Below are positions 19,034 through 28,172 of a stretch of DNA of 64,000 nucleotides, in pieces. Within the stretch, counting starts at the first letter, position 1; every line of letters starts with the position of its first letter. A program made the translations under genes and the position numbers. The notes below the pieces were generated by a model. That model was not told where the DNA came from and searched no databases. It was given only the letters and a program-made list of their open reading frames with translations. The DNA is from an uncultured Clostridia bacterium. Lineage in GTDB: Bacteria; Bacillota; Clostridia; TANB77; CAG-508. The stretch covers positions 124,001-188,000 of the forward strand of contig CAKOYQ010000001.1 of assembly GCA_934130935.1 (NCBI GenBank). Reading direction: 5' to 3'.

Positions 19034-19263
19034 TTTTATTATATTATTAATTTTACTCTTAGAATACTATAAACTTTGAATGAAATTCCGAATGTGCATG
19101 TAGAACCTTTAGAAATTTTTATGTAATTTTATGGAAAGAGTTCACGAGAGTGGAAGGGTGCCATAAAATAAATTAAAATTTCTTAAGGTTCGAAATAAAC
19201 CGAGGAATGAAATGAAAAGTTTATAGTATTCTAAGAGTATATATTAATTATTATCTATAAAAT
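19034..19263. repeat. Structured palindromic repeat, family II, copy 1
   Basis: A 23-bp perfect inverted repeat (19055-19077 with 19216-19238, starting ACTCTTAGAATAC) encloses about 138 bp. Inside, AACCTTTAGAAA pairs with TTTCTTAAGGTT through about 30 bp with a few mismatches, and the tip is TTCAC-GAGA-GTGGA, a GNRA-type hairpin. Beyond the perfect repeat the arms continue imperfectly, the right one through the stop codon (19244-19246) of the glycosyltransferase gene. The interior matches the copy at 32.4-32.7 kb, but the outer arms do not. No ORF. Could be a mobile element, an RNA, or a terminator-like structure. Confidence 0.75.
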
Positions 19264-19723
19264 CCTGTACAATGCTTATAATTTTTCCTGTATTTTGAAT
19301 ATATTTCTTAGGTTCAAATTTTTCAATTCTCTTTAACGCATCTCCTAATTGAGAAACATCTGTAACTCCTATAATATATCCCATTTCGTCAAAAGATTTT
19401 ACAATATCAAGTTGATGGTTATTTACATGTTCATTATACTCTTTTAATCTAGGAACAGCAATCACCTTTTTGCCTTGTTCTATTGAAGTTATAATTGAAC
19501 CAACCCCACCATGTGTTATAATCAAGTCTGCTTTATTTATTAATTTTTTCATTTCTTCCATTGGAATTTGATTATATATTGTCATATCTTTACTTGAAAA
19601 CTTTGTATAACCTTCTTGAACAATTACACTATCTTTTATGTTTCCATTCTCTATGTTTCTCTGTATTTCTTCTAGTAATCTATGGAAACTATTATTTTGT
19701 GTTCCTAACAATACTAATACCAT
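19244..19723 (-). CDS. Glycosyltransferase subunit, PssE/Alg13-like
   Basis: 159 residues, GT28 C-terminal-type fold: MVLVLLGTQNNSFHRLLEEI at the N-terminus and the nucleotide-sugar site ADLIITHGGVGSIITSIEQGKKVIAVPR. In bacterial exopolysaccharide clusters this half is catalytic and binds a PssD/Alg14-like membrane half to form one glycosyltransferase. The partner is the gene immediately upstream, with stop and start sharing one base (TAATG). The end of the gene lies in an arm of the structured repeat. Confidence 0.85.
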   Translation of the reverse strand: MVLVLLGTQNNSFHRLLEEIQRNIENGNIKDSVIVQEGYTKFSSKDMTIYNQIPMEEMKKLINKADLIITHGGVGSIITSIEQGKKVIAVPRLKEYNEHVNNHQLDIVKSFDEMGYIIGVTDVSQLGDALKRIEKFEPKKYIQNTGKIISIVQDFIDNN

Positions 19724-20223
19724 TAATAAATAGCACCTCCATATACAGCTTTAGGATATAATTCAAGCATCTCTTCCCATTGCACAATAAACAAATCTGC
19801 TATTGGATATATTAACTTTCCTGTTGCAGTCTTACTATGTCTATTTGCAAAAGTTTCTATATATATTATTTTATTTCCCAAGAGCTTGCCTAAATAGCAC
19901 ATTGGACCTGCTGTATGGGTTCCTGTTGTAACTATATATTTAGGTCTTATTTTAAAATATAAGTAAACTGTTTTTAAGCATAAATAAAAATAAATAAAAA
20001 CATATCTAAATATCTTTTTTCTTGTTCCATATGGTAAATATGATATCTTATCTCCATACTTTTCTTTTAATCCTTTAGTTGTCTCATCCTTTTCTGTTAT
20101 AATGTGATAATCATATTTTTTAAATAATGGACTTAGTTGTAATAGTTCATTAAGATGCCCACCCGTACTTGATATAAATAACACTTTTTTCTTCTTCATT
20201 TTATGTAATATGGTTAGTACCAT
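19723..20223 (-). CDS. Glycosyltransferase membrane subunit, PssD/Alg14-like
   Basis: 166 residues. KVLFISSTGGHLNELLQL is the Alg14/PssD N-terminal motif; IVTTGTHTAGPMCYLGKLLG and IETFANRHSKTATGKLIYPIADLFIVQWEEM are conserved further on. One hydrophobic segment (about 75-95) could anchor it to the membrane and recruit the PssE-like subunit. Start could be ATG at 20223 (close to AAAGGAG) or ATG at 20199 (MKKKKVLF). The pair probably adds the second sugar in a surface glycan but is far from the capsule cluster at 57-64 kb. Confidence 0.85.
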   Translation of the reverse strand: MVLTILHKMKKKKVLFISSTGGHLNELLQLSPLFKKYDYHIITEKDETTKGLKEKYGDKISYLPYGTRKKIFRYVFIYFYLCLKTVYLYFKIRPKYIVTTGTHTAGPMCYLGKLLGNKIIYIETFANRHSKTATGKLIYPIADLFIVQWEEMLELYPKAVYGGAIY

Positions 20224-20260
20224 ATCTCCTTTCTCTTTATTTTGTGTATCATTTTATTAT

Positions 20261-20296
20261 AAAAAAATAGAAACACAATTTAAATTATGTTTCTAT
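20261..20296 (-). terminator. Terminator downstream of xerC/xerD
   Basis: Stem ATAGAAACA / TGTTTCTAT extended by AATT pairs, followed on the minus strand by seven T. It lies about 70 bp after the recombinase stop and overlaps the -10 of the next promoter. Confidence 0.75.
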
Positions 20297-20324
20297 TATA
20301 CTTCTGTTTTTTATTTATTGTCAA
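20295..20324 (-). promoter_or_regulatory. Promoter of the PssD/PssE-like pair, abutting a terminator
   Basis: TTGACA (20324-20319), 18 nt, TATAAT (20300-20295). The expected start point falls inside the first arm of the preceding hairpin, so transcripts begun here lack the full stem and escape it. Confidence 0.7.
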
Positions 20325-20365
20325 GAAAATATATAATTTTAGAATCACTACTAAAGTACCAATTT

Positions 20366-21250
20366 TTATGCTCTTGGATGTGCTTTTTTATAAATATTTT
20401 TTAATGATTCATCTTGAAACTGCATATATACTTGCGTTGATAAAATATCAGAATGTCCTAACATAGTTTGAATAGATTTTAAGTCTGCACCATTTTGTAA
20501 TAAATGTGTTGCAAATGAATGACGTAAAACATGTGGTGTTATGTCTTTATCTATATGTGCTTGGTCTTTGTAATATTTTATAATTTTCCAAAATCCTTGT
20601 CTTGTTAAACGTTTTCCATTTACATTTACAAATAATGCATTTTGCTTCTCATCTTTAATCATTATTTTTCTTGCATTAAGTATATAATCTTTCAAAGCTT
20701 TTAAAGACATGTTTCCTATTGGCACTGTTCTCTCTTTTTTGCCATTTCTACATGTTGCATACCCTGTTTCTAAATTAATATCTTCAACATTTAAAGATAT
20801 AATTTCTGTTACTCTCATTCCTGTGGCATAAGCAAATTCAAGCATAGCTTTATCTCTTATTCCTTTTAAATTAACATTTTTAGGTTGTTCTAATAATAAT
20901 GCAACTTCATTTGATGTTAATACATTTGGTACTCTTTTTTCTATTTTTGGAGATTGAATCCCTTCTGTTGGGTCTTTTTCCACAACTTTGTTTTTTACTT
21001 CATATTGATAAAATGACCTTATTGACGCTAATCCTCTTGATATTGTTGATGGCTTTTTTCCTATTTCTTGCATATGTGCTAGATATGTTTTTATTCCTTC
21101 TTCTGTTAACTCGCTATAATCTTCTCTTCCTTCTTCTAACATGTATTTTTCAAATTGTTTTAAATCTCTCTTATATGATTGAAGTGTGTTTATTGACACT
21201 TTTTTCTCATTCTCCAAAAAATCAAAAAATAAGTTTAATTGCTCTTCCAT
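20366..21250 (-). CDS. Tyrosine recombinase XerC/XerD family
   Basis: Resolves chromosome dimers at dif with a partner recombinase. From ATG 21250, 294 residues: SAM-like N-terminal domain (1-100) and catalytic domain with Arg146 (TGMRVTE), Lys171/172, His240-x-x-Arg243 (HVLRH), His266 (LGHSD) and nucleophile Tyr275 (STQVYMQ). Complete and of normal length. ATG 21250 follows GGGGGA at good spacing; an ATG at 21262 is less likely. Next to spoIIM, a common clostridial arrangement for xerD, but XerC and XerD cannot be told apart reliably here. Confidence 0.92.
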   Translation of the reverse strand: MEEQLNLFFDFLENEKKVSINTLQSYKRDLKQFEKYMLEEGREDYSELTEEGIKTYLAHMQEIGKKPSTISRGLASIRSFYQYEVKNKVVEKDPTEGIQSPKIEKRVPNVLTSNEVALLLEQPKNVNLKGIRDKAMLEFAYATGMRVTEIISLNVEDINLETGYATCRNGKKERTVPIGNMSLKALKDYILNARKIMIKDEKQNALFVNVNGKRLTRQGFWKIIKYYKDQAHIDKDITPHVLRHSFATHLLQNGADLKSIQTMLGHSDILSTQVYMQFQDESLKNIYKKAHPRA

Positions 21251-21363
21251 TTTTTCCCCCATCTACGATATATTTTATTGTCTCTTATCAATTATTTACA
21301 TAACTGATTGTTACTATGTTATATCAAATTTTTAATAAAAAGTAAAGAGATTTTATATAATTT

Positions 21364-21993
21364 CTAAAAATATTTAATTAAATTTACTATCAGTCTATAT
21401 GAGACTTCAATCTTAATTATAGAACTTATGATTAATGCTAACATAATTATAAATGAAACTATACTATGTTTTAATATTGATAATTTTATATTCTCTTTTC
21501 TTCTATCCTTTACTATTGATTTATACAATTTAATACTACTTACTCCTAATATCATTAATGCTGGTATAAATATGATATTTTGTAAAAATATCGTTATCAG
21601 TACAAATATTATTCCTTTTAGCTTTCCAAGAACAAATACACATGATGCAATAGTATACCCTAAGCAAAATCCTCTAATTATAATTATTCCCAAAACTATT
21701 GGAATTCCAATTATAGTTGTCCCCGCAAACCATAGCAATAATACCAAAATCACATTATTCTTTACATCTTTTTGTAGTTCTGCCATATAGTTTCCATTTT
21801 GAAGTATTTTTGTTTCATCTACATATGTATTTATATATTTTTCTATTTCAGTTTTATCTTGTGTTTGATTTATAAATAATACCCCTAAAAATATTCCTAC
21901 TGTAAATATGATTATTACAATAAAATAAGATTTTACATTAGTTAAAATATCATCCTTTATCGCTATAAAAATTTCATTCTTTTTCTTTCGCAT
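21364..21993 (-). CDS. spoIIM: Stage II sporulation protein M
   Basis: 209-residue membrane protein with about five helices. SpoIIM, SpoIID and SpoIIP form the complex that thins peptidoglycan so that the mother cell can engulf the forespore. GIFLGVLFINQ in helix 1, GIPIVLGIIIIRGFCLGYTI in the middle and QNIIFIPALMILG are typical of the family, as is the position beside a xer recombinase. SpoIIM-like proteins also occur outside sporulators, but spoIVB and a SASP gene in this window support a sporulation role. Confidence 0.85.
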   Translation of the reverse strand: MRKKKNEIFIAIKDDILTNVKSYFIVIIIFTVGIFLGVLFINQTQDKTEIEKYINTYVDETKILQNGNYMAELQKDVKNNVILVLLLWFAGTTIIGIPIVLGIIIIRGFCLGYTIASCVFVLGKLKGIIFVLITIFLQNIIFIPALMILGVSSIKLYKSIVKDRRKENIKLSILKHSIVSFIIMLALIISSIIKIEVSYRLIVNLIKYF

Positions 21994-22092
21994 AATCTTC
22001 TCCTCATAAAATAGATTTATTAATGTCTATTCACTGAGGTACATTTTAAGAACTAAAGTCAAAAAAAGAAAGGATTATATCCTATCTTTAAT

Positions 22093-23286
22093 TTATGATG
22101 CTGTAACTTTACCGTAAGTTCCGCCTCCACCAGCTTCAACTTTCATGTTCCCTTCTCTTGCATTTAAAATATTTTTAGCAATTTTTTCTCCTACAACTGC
22201 TTCTATATCATCTTCTGATAATTTATGTAAAATGTTCATTTCAGTTTCAAACGTGTCCAATAATTTTTCTATTGTTTTTCCTCCCACACCTGGAATAAAA
22301 CTTAAAGGAATTTGATATATATATGGAGGTCTACTTTCTGGACTTTCTGTAGTTTCTTTATCTTTAATTAATTCAATTCTATCAAAAACTCCAAAAGTCA
22401 CTTTGTTACTTCCACATTTAGGACAAATTTCAACAGGTTCTTTAGTTTCTATTGTACAATCACAATTATCGCAATGTGTTCTATGATATTTTCCAAGCTT
22501 TGGATCTAATCCATAATTAGCTATTATTTTTCTTCCCTCTTCATTTTTTAATGCTTTTACAACTTCTTTAAAACTTATATCTTCAACTAACATTTTATTA
22601 TATTCTCTTGCAATCTTTGGTAATGAATGTGCATCTGAATTTGTAACAAATGTTTTTTCCTCTAATTCTGATATCATATCTGCCAAAAATGTATCAGAGC
22701 TTAGTCCTAATTCTACCGCAAAAATTTTATTATATTTTTCCTTAAATATGTCTTTTAATCTGTCTGCACAATTTCCATAATAGCTCTTAAATGGCGTAAA
22801 AATATGTGCAGGAATTAGAATTCCATTATATTTTTCAACTATATCTATTAGCTCATAGCCTGATATATTTGACCTTTGTGTACTTAATGTAATATTTTTT
22901 ATATGTGTACTCATCTCATTTGAAAAGCCTTTTATATCACTTAAATGAGGAAAAAAACATACATTATGTGCCGCACCACATTTTCCATTTCTACCACTTT
23001 CTGAAGTTTCTACTTCACTTCCAAGTAAAATACATACTTTGTCTTTATATATAATTCCTCCATCTTCAAGCTCATATGCCTCTCCTGTTTTCAAGAAATT
23101 TTCTATATCTTCAATTACATATGGTGATGCACAATCTATAATTCCTACTATATTTATTCCTTTTCTATCAGCACATTCTTTTGCAATATTAGCAAAATTC
23201 AAGCTTCGTGCAGCTGTTATTTTTATAGGTTTACCTGATTCACTTCTTCCTATATGCACATGTAAGTCTGCAAATATTTCGTACAT
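22093..23286 (-). CDS. EndoQ-like PHP-domain endonuclease
   Basis: 397 residues. PHP metal-site residues begin in IFADLHVHIG and continue in NIVGIIDCASP, GSEVET, ILIPAHIFTP and TFVTNSDAHS. A four-cysteine zinc site follows (HCDNCDC ... EICPKCGSNK, about 276-305), then a helix-hairpin-helix segment (IPLSFIPGVGGKTIEKLLDTF). This domain order matches the endonuclease Q family, which nicks DNA 5' of deaminated bases; bacterial members occur in some Firmicutes. The upstream HD-like gene ends 17 bp away and is probably co-transcribed. Substrate is inferred from family only. Confidence 0.8.
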   Translation of the reverse strand: MYEIFADLHVHIGRSESGKPIKITAARSLNFANIAKECADRKGINIVGIIDCASPYVIEDIENFLKTGEAYELEDGGIIYKDKVCILLGSEVETSESGRNGKCGAAHNVCFFPHLSDIKGFSNEMSTHIKNITLSTQRSNISGYELIDIVEKYNGILIPAHIFTPFKSYYGNCADRLKDIFKEKYNKIFAVELGLSSDTFLADMISELEEKTFVTNSDAHSLPKIAREYNKMLVEDISFKEVVKALKNEEGRKIIANYGLDPKLGKYHRTHCDNCDCTIETKEPVEICPKCGSNKVTFGVFDRIELIKDKETTESPESRPPYIYQIPLSFIPGVGGKTIEKLLDTFETEMNILHKLSEDDIEAVVGEKIAKNILNAREGNMKVEAGGGGTYGKVTAS

Positions 23287-23303
23287 TATAATCCTCCCTT
23301 TAA

Positions 23304-24068
23304 TTACTCTTCTATTTTCGCACGTTTCAAAATCTTTTCTTTACTTTCATTAGTAAACATTGCTCTATTTGCCTGTTCTTTTGCAGATCTTGCAATACTT
23401 TTTAGCTCTTCTAACTTCTTATCAACATTTACTGAATAATCTGTAGCAATCATTTTAACAAATTCAGGAATATCTTTAGACTCTCTAATTAATTTTTGTA
23501 ATCTAGCAAAAACTGTTGTATTCACAACACCTTGTATCTCAATTTTTTCCATGGCTTCAACAAAATTTCTAAAAATCTCCAAATATCTATTATATTCAGT
23601 TTTTAGGTTTCTATGTTCTAATAAAACAAGAGCCTCTTCTGGACTAAATCCAATTCTTTCTGGTCTATCTATTAGCATTCCTCCAAATTGATCAGCCAAT
23701 TCTAATATATCACTTTCTCCTTCTCTAGGATTACCACTATACCTGTTTACGCCTTCGCAAATCTTGCAAAATCTTTCGTCAAATCCTAATTTAGCTAAAT
23801 ATTCAGCGCCCTCTCTTGCATATGTTTTTATCTTTCCTATCTTTTGAGCATCATCTACTTTTTTACAATTACATAGTAAACAAGCTGTTAGCACCAAATT
23901 AAAATCCACTTTAGGATTTGCATACTTCAAAAACATCCTTGCTATTTCTGTTTTAAATATAATCGATTTGTCAAAATTAATTTTAAGTTTTGGCGCTAAA
24001 AAATATATTATCTCTATTTTTGATATTAAATCATCTTCATTTAAAATATAATCAGCAAATTCTTCCAT
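23304..24068 (-). CDS. Unknown helical protein with a degenerate HD-like domain
   Basis: Not confidently assigned. About 254 residues, no signal or membrane helix. The segment VDFNLVLTACLLCNCKKVD ... KIGKIKTYAREGAEYLAKLGF ... ICEGVNRYSG resembles HD/HD-GYP hydrolases, but the metal-binding HD pair is replaced (LLCNC), so hydrolase activity is doubtful. The frame is open to 24116, but that start lies inside a REP-like palindrome; ATG 24068 (MEEFADYIL) is the credible start. It sits just upstream of the EndoQ-like gene, perhaps as a partner. Confidence 0.65.
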   Translation of the reverse strand: MEEFADYILNEDDLISKIEIIYFLAPKLKINFDKSIIFKTEIARMFLKYANPKVDFNLVLTACLLCNCKKVDDAQKIGKIKTYAREGAEYLAKLGFDERFCKICEGVNRYSGNPREGESDILELADQFGGMLIDRPERIGFSPEEALVLLEHRNLKTEYNRYLEIFRNFVEAMEKIEIQGVVNTTVFARLQKLIRESKDIPEFVKMIATDYSVNVDKKLEELKSIARSAKEQANRAMFTNESKEKILKRAKIEE

Positions 24069-24093
24069 TTTTTCTCTTGTTCCCCCTCTAAAT

Positions 24094-24124
24094 GGGCAAT
24101 TTGGGGTCGGTTCCATTTTTGCCC
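24094..24124. repeat. REP-like palindrome, copy 1
   Basis: 31 bp, ends GGGCAA / TTGCCC, with the core GGGGTCGGTTCC. It lies between the ftsH stop and the downstream gene. Same family as the copies at 32.4, 32.6, 41.87, 41.90 and 56.46-56.54 kb. Confidence 0.85.
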
Positions 24125-24128
24125 TTTT

Positions 24129-25928
24129 TTATTTTACAAAAAACTTATTAAATTCTTGTTCATTTATCTTTTCTTTTGAAATTAGCTCTTTAGCGATTGC
24201 ATGAAGTGTTTCAACATTTTGTTTTAATATTTCTTGTGCATCTCTATAAGCTATATCTATTAATTTTTTCACTTCTTTGCCTATTGCATCTTGCATATCG
24301 TCTCCAAACATTTGATATTCAAGTTGTCCATCATTATCTTTTAAAGAGATTGGTCCTATCACATCACTCATTCCATATACTGTAACCATATCTTTAGCAA
24401 TTTGTGTTGCAACTTCTAAGTCATTACTTGCACCTGTAGAAATATCGTCTAATATTAATTTTTCTGCTGCCCTTCCTCCTAAAAGTGCAATAAGCTTTTC
24501 TTGCATTTCTGTTTTTGATATATAATATTTATCTTCATCAGATTTATACATTGTATATCCGCCAGCCATTCCTCTTGGAATAATTGAAACTTCTTTTACA
24601 GCTGTTTGCGTTGGTAAGAATTGGCTTACTATTGCATGTCCTGCTTCATGATATGCTGTTAATTTTTTGTCTTTTTCTGATATTTTTCTACTTGTCTTTT
24701 CAAGTCCTACAGTTACTTTTTTAACTGCTTCATCTAAATCTGCATTTGTTATAGCATCATGTTCTTTTTTGGTTGCTATTATTGCTGCTTCATTTAAAAT
24801 ATTTGCAAGTTCTGCTCCTGTAAATCCAGCTGTGTCTTCTGCAATATTATATAATGATACATCATCTGCTAATTTTTTATCTTTTGAATGAATTTTCAAT
24901 ATTGCTTCTCTTCCATTTAAATCTGGTGCTGGAATTGTTACTTGTCTGTCAAATCTACCAGGTCTTAAAAGTGCTTTATCTAACATCTCTGGTCTGTTTG
25001 TTGCAGCTAAAACTATTATAGTTTCTTCTGTAGAAAATCCATCCATTTCAACTAATAATTGATTTAATGTTTGATTGTTTTCCGATTCTGCTCCACTATT
25101 ACTTGTTCTTCTTGAGCCTATTGCATCAATTTCATCTATAAATACTATACATGGAGATAATTTTCTTGCTTTATCAAATAGTTTTCTTACCCTAGATGCT
25201 CCAAGCCCTGCAAACATTTCTATAAACTCAGATCCACTCATTGATATAAATGGTACATCTGCCTCTCCTGCTATTGCTTTTGCTATTAATGTTTTTCCTG
25301 TTCCTGGTTTTCCATATAATAAAATACCCTTTGGAATCTTTGCTCCCATTTCTGCAAATCTTTTTGGTCTTTTTAAAAATTCTACTATTTCTTTTAATTC
25401 TTCTTTTTCTTCGTCTAATCCAGCAATATCATCAAATGTAACTTTTGTTTTTCTTTCTGTGTCATCATATACCTCGCCCTTATCTCCAAGTCCTTGCATC
25501 TTGAATATCATTACAAATAATGCAACCATTATCAATGTTGGTAAAATCGAAAATATATATGATGGTATTTTTGACAATACACTTGGATTTTTAATCTCTA
25601 CACTTATATTATTGTCTTCTAATACTTTTTGTTGTACTAATTCTGTAAATACTTGTGTACTTGGTATTATTGCTCTTTTTTCTTTCTCTACATCTTTCAT
25701 TTTCACTTTTAAAGATGTACTTCCTGTTGTCATCTCTATTTTTTCTACATTTCCAGCTTGAATTTCTTTTATTAATTCTGCATATGTCAAAATATTGTCT
25801 TTTGCATTTTTGTCTCCATTACTTTGATATATAAAGAATATAATAATAGATGATAATAATAAAATCATTAATATAAATACTACATTTAATAACATTTTTA
25901 ATATCTTTTTTGATTTATCTTTGTCCAT
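24129..25928 (-). CDS. ftsH: ATP-dependent zinc metalloprotease FtsH
   Basis: Membrane-anchored AAA protease that degrades misfolded and regulatory membrane proteins. 599 residues: two membrane helices (about 14-34 and 123-143) flank the extracytoplasmic domain, then the AAA module with Walker A GKPGTGKT (206-213), pore loop EFIEMFAGLGA, Walker B VFIDEID (262-268) and an SRH arginine region (LLRPGRFDR). The zinc site is HEAGH (427-431) with the distant acidic ligand in the STGASNDLEVA region. Fully intact. 19 bp downstream of the DUF1189 gene. Confidence 0.97.
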   Translation of the reverse strand: MDKDKSKKILKMLLNVVFILMILLLSSIIIFFIYQSNGDKNAKDNILTYAELIKEIQAGNVEKIEMTTGSTSLKVKMKDVEKEKRAIIPSTQVFTELVQQKVLEDNNISVEIKNPSVLSKIPSYIFSILPTLIMVALFVMIFKMQGLGDKGEVYDDTERKTKVTFDDIAGLDEEKEELKEIVEFLKRPKRFAEMGAKIPKGILLYGKPGTGKTLIAKAIAGEADVPFISMSGSEFIEMFAGLGASRVRKLFDKARKLSPCIVFIDEIDAIGSRRTSNSGAESENNQTLNQLLVEMDGFSTEETIIVLAATNRPEMLDKALLRPGRFDRQVTIPAPDLNGREAILKIHSKDKKLADDVSLYNIAEDTAGFTGAELANILNEAAIIATKKEHDAITNADLDEAVKKVTVGLEKTSRKISEKDKKLTAYHEAGHAIVSQFLPTQTAVKEVSIIPRGMAGGYTMYKSDEDKYYISKTEMQEKLIALLGGRAAEKLILDDISTGASNDLEVATQIAKDMVTVYGMSDVIGPISLKDNDGQLEYQMFGDDMQDAIGKEVKKLIDIAYRDAQEILKQNVETLHAIAKELISKEKINEQEFNKFFVK

Positions 25929-25947
25929 AATTTTAACTTCTTCCTCC

Positions 25948-26985
25948 TTATGCTTCAGAACCTTGTGGTTCTTCTCCGTCTTCTTTATCTTTATCTTTTT
26001 CTTTCTTCTTTTCCTCTTTTTCGTCTTCTTTTGGCTCTTCTTGTTCTTTAATTTCTTCTTTTACTTTCTTCTGTTCTTGCCTTATTCTTTCAACTTCTTG
26101 CATTCTTTTAATTAAATCATCTTTTAAAATAAATATTGTCGCTGCTATGTATATATATGCAATTACTACATAAGCAGTTTCGAAATATCTTATTTTGAAA
26201 TTTATAAAATAATTAACTATAATATAACATATATTTAAAATCATGGATAATGTTAATGAATGTATTGCCATACTATAAATTGCACTAAATTTCATTCTTA
26301 TTTTAGCAAGTGTTGCTGTAATCCATCCAAATATTGCTATTTCTAATGAAACCGCTAATGCATATATTATATTTATAAGTAATAAATATATATACATTGA
26401 TGCTCCATATCTTATATAAAATTGCATCATTTTTGAGCTTGTTAAATATCCTATTAGTTCTGCTTTATTAAAAGTTTGTATATTCTTTCCAGTATAATTT
26501 TTTACAAATTCGCTATATGTATATATTTGCTTATTTACTTGTTCCTCATCTATTTTACTTATTAAAACTATTTTATCACTAAAGAAAAACACCGTTATTC
26601 CTGATACTGTCTCTGCTTCTTCTGATTGCTCTCGTTGTTCATCTGTTTCTGCTAAAGGATTAATAACCACTTTATCTATGCCCGTATATTTTACCTTCTC
26701 TATTATTATTGGCTGTTCTAAATCCATAGTAACTTTTCCTTCTGTAATTGAAAAATCAGGAATATTTTGCTCTATATATTGTGCTAAATTGTCTATTACT
26801 TTATTCATCTGTAATAGTGAACTTATCATAGTAAATACTGTAACTATAGCTGTTAATATTGTTAGATATTTTATAGCTCGTAATAATCCTTCTGTTGCCA
26901 TCACTGGATATTGTTCAAATTTTGTTATTGAATACCAAACTTTTTTAAAAAAATTTATATTAACTACTTCTTCTTTTTCTTTCAT
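25948..26985 (-). CDS. DUF1189-family membrane protein
   Basis: 345 residues. INFFKKVWYSITKFEQYPVMATEGLLRAIKYL is the family's N-terminal signature, followed by helix 1 (about 38-60), an extracytoplasmic domain (about 62-185) containing SDKIVLIS, then about four C-terminal helices and a very acidic/basic tail of E and K repeats (about 300-345). Function unknown in the family. It lies between alr and ftsH on the same strand, so an envelope role is plausible but unproven. Confidence 0.75.
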   Translation of the reverse strand: MKEKEEVVNINFFKKVWYSITKFEQYPVMATEGLLRAIKYLTILTAIVTVFTMISSLLQMNKVIDNLAQYIEQNIPDFSITEGKVTMDLEQPIIIEKVKYTGIDKVVINPLAETDEQREQSEEAETVSGITVFFFSDKIVLISKIDEEQVNKQIYTYSEFVKNYTGKNIQTFNKAELIGYLTSSKMMQFYIRYGASMYIYLLLINIIYALAVSLEIAIFGWITATLAKIRMKFSAIYSMAIHSLTLSMILNICYIIVNYFINFKIRYFETAYVVIAYIYIAATIFILKDDLIKRMQEVERIRQEQKKVKEEIKEQEEPKEDEKEEKKKEKDKDKEDGEEPQGSEA

Positions 26986-27043
26986 CTTAAAATTCCTATT
27001 TTAAATTTAATATTTAGGTTTTTGGCTCTACCTATAAACCTTT

Positions 27044-28150
27044 TTAGTCATAGTCTCTTGTTATATTACTATCAACAAACATTGGGTTAATTTCAAATTT
27101 CGCTTCATCATTTATTTTTATCACTTTTCCTGTTATGTTAGCACATACATGAAACATCCCAATTCTTCCAAGTATCTCGCACTGTTCTCCATTTATATTA
27201 ACATATAATTTTTTACTTTTTAGTGCATCTTTAATGTCTCTTACAATGTATCTTAATTTATCCACAGTTCTAAACATATCTCTATCTACCTTTACATTAA
27301 TACCATCTGCATATCCACATGGAATTATTGCAATTTTAGTTTCTTTTGTTGTTGTATATGAATTCGAATATCCTATATTATACCCAGCTGGAAGTACTTT
27401 TATTTCTGTAACATTGGATTTTAAATATCCTACTTTCTTAAATCCCCATGTATTAGGAATTGATAACCTACCAAGCAAAGCAGAACCTATCCTAACAGCG
27501 TCCAAATGCATATCATTAAAACGCAAAAATGCAGATGAATTACATATATGTAACATTCCTGTATTAATATTATTATTCTTTAATGTATCTACACATTGCA
27601 TATATCTATTAAATTGCTCTTTAGATTCTTTGCCATTCCCATAAAAAGCAATGGAGAAATGTGAAAAAACCCCATCAATTTGAATGTTTTTCCAAGATTT
27701 TATTATATCTACCATCTCTTCTTTTTTATTATATATAAATCCATATCTTCCAAATCCTGTGTCTATTTTTAAATGCACTTTTATTTTCTTGTCTAATTTT
27801 TTTGCTATTTTTTCTATAACATCTCCTGCTTCTTTTGAACCAACTGTTAATATAATTTTATTTTGAATTAAAAGTTCTATATCTCTTTCTACTGTAGTTG
27901 ATGACATCATCAAAATATCTTTTGTTATTCCATTTTCTCTTAATATAATTGCTTCTTCTGTAGTAGCCACTGCCAAAAAGTCTATTCCATTATCAATTAA
28001 AAATTGTGCATATTCTACCAAACCTAATCCATATCCATTGCCTTTTATTACTGCTATTATTCTAGTTTTCTTTTCATCTTTGTTTATAATTTCTTTAATA
28101 ATTTTTAAATTATGCTTTAAATTTTTTCTTTCTACAACTAATGCTTTCAT
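27044..28150 (-). CDS. alr: Alanine racemase
   Basis: PLP enzyme converting L- to D-alanine for peptidoglycan (and often acting in spores). 368 residues. The PLP lysine is Lys36 in AVIKGNGYGLG (consensus AxKANAYGHG, here slightly diverged). The second catalytic base is the Tyr in NIGYSNSY, and CGYADGINVKVDR and GRIGM are conserved C-terminal segments. It is followed by DUF1189 and ftsH and preceded by a FemX-like transferase 22 bp away, so it belongs to a wall-building operon. Confidence 0.93.
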   Translation of the reverse strand: MKALVVERKNLKHNLKIIKEIINKDEKKTRIIAVIKGNGYGLGLVEYAQFLIDNGIDFLAVATTEEAIILRENGITKDILMMSSTTVERDIELLIQNKIILTVGSKEAGDVIEKIAKKLDKKIKVHLKIDTGFGRYGFIYNKKEEMVDIIKSWKNIQIDGVFSHFSIAFYGNGKESKEQFNRYMQCVDTLKNNNINTGMLHICNSSAFLRFNDMHLDAVRIGSALLGRLSIPNTWGFKKVGYLKSNVTEIKVLPAGYNIGYSNSYTTTKETKIAIIPCGYADGINVKVDRDMFRTVDKLRYIVRDIKDALKSKKLYVNINGEQCEILGRIGMFHVCANITGKVIKINDEAKFEINPMFVDSNITRDYD

Positions 28151-28172
28151 ATTACTCCTTTTAAATAACTAA

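Noticed and set aside
24069..24116. N-terminal extension of the HD-like protein
   Set aside because: The start lies within a REP-like palindrome, so it is an artefact of the repeat.
25075..25761. Plus-strand open frame of 228 codons
   Set aside because: Antisense shadow of ftsH, low-complexity Ser/Ile/Phe composition, no ribosome binding site.
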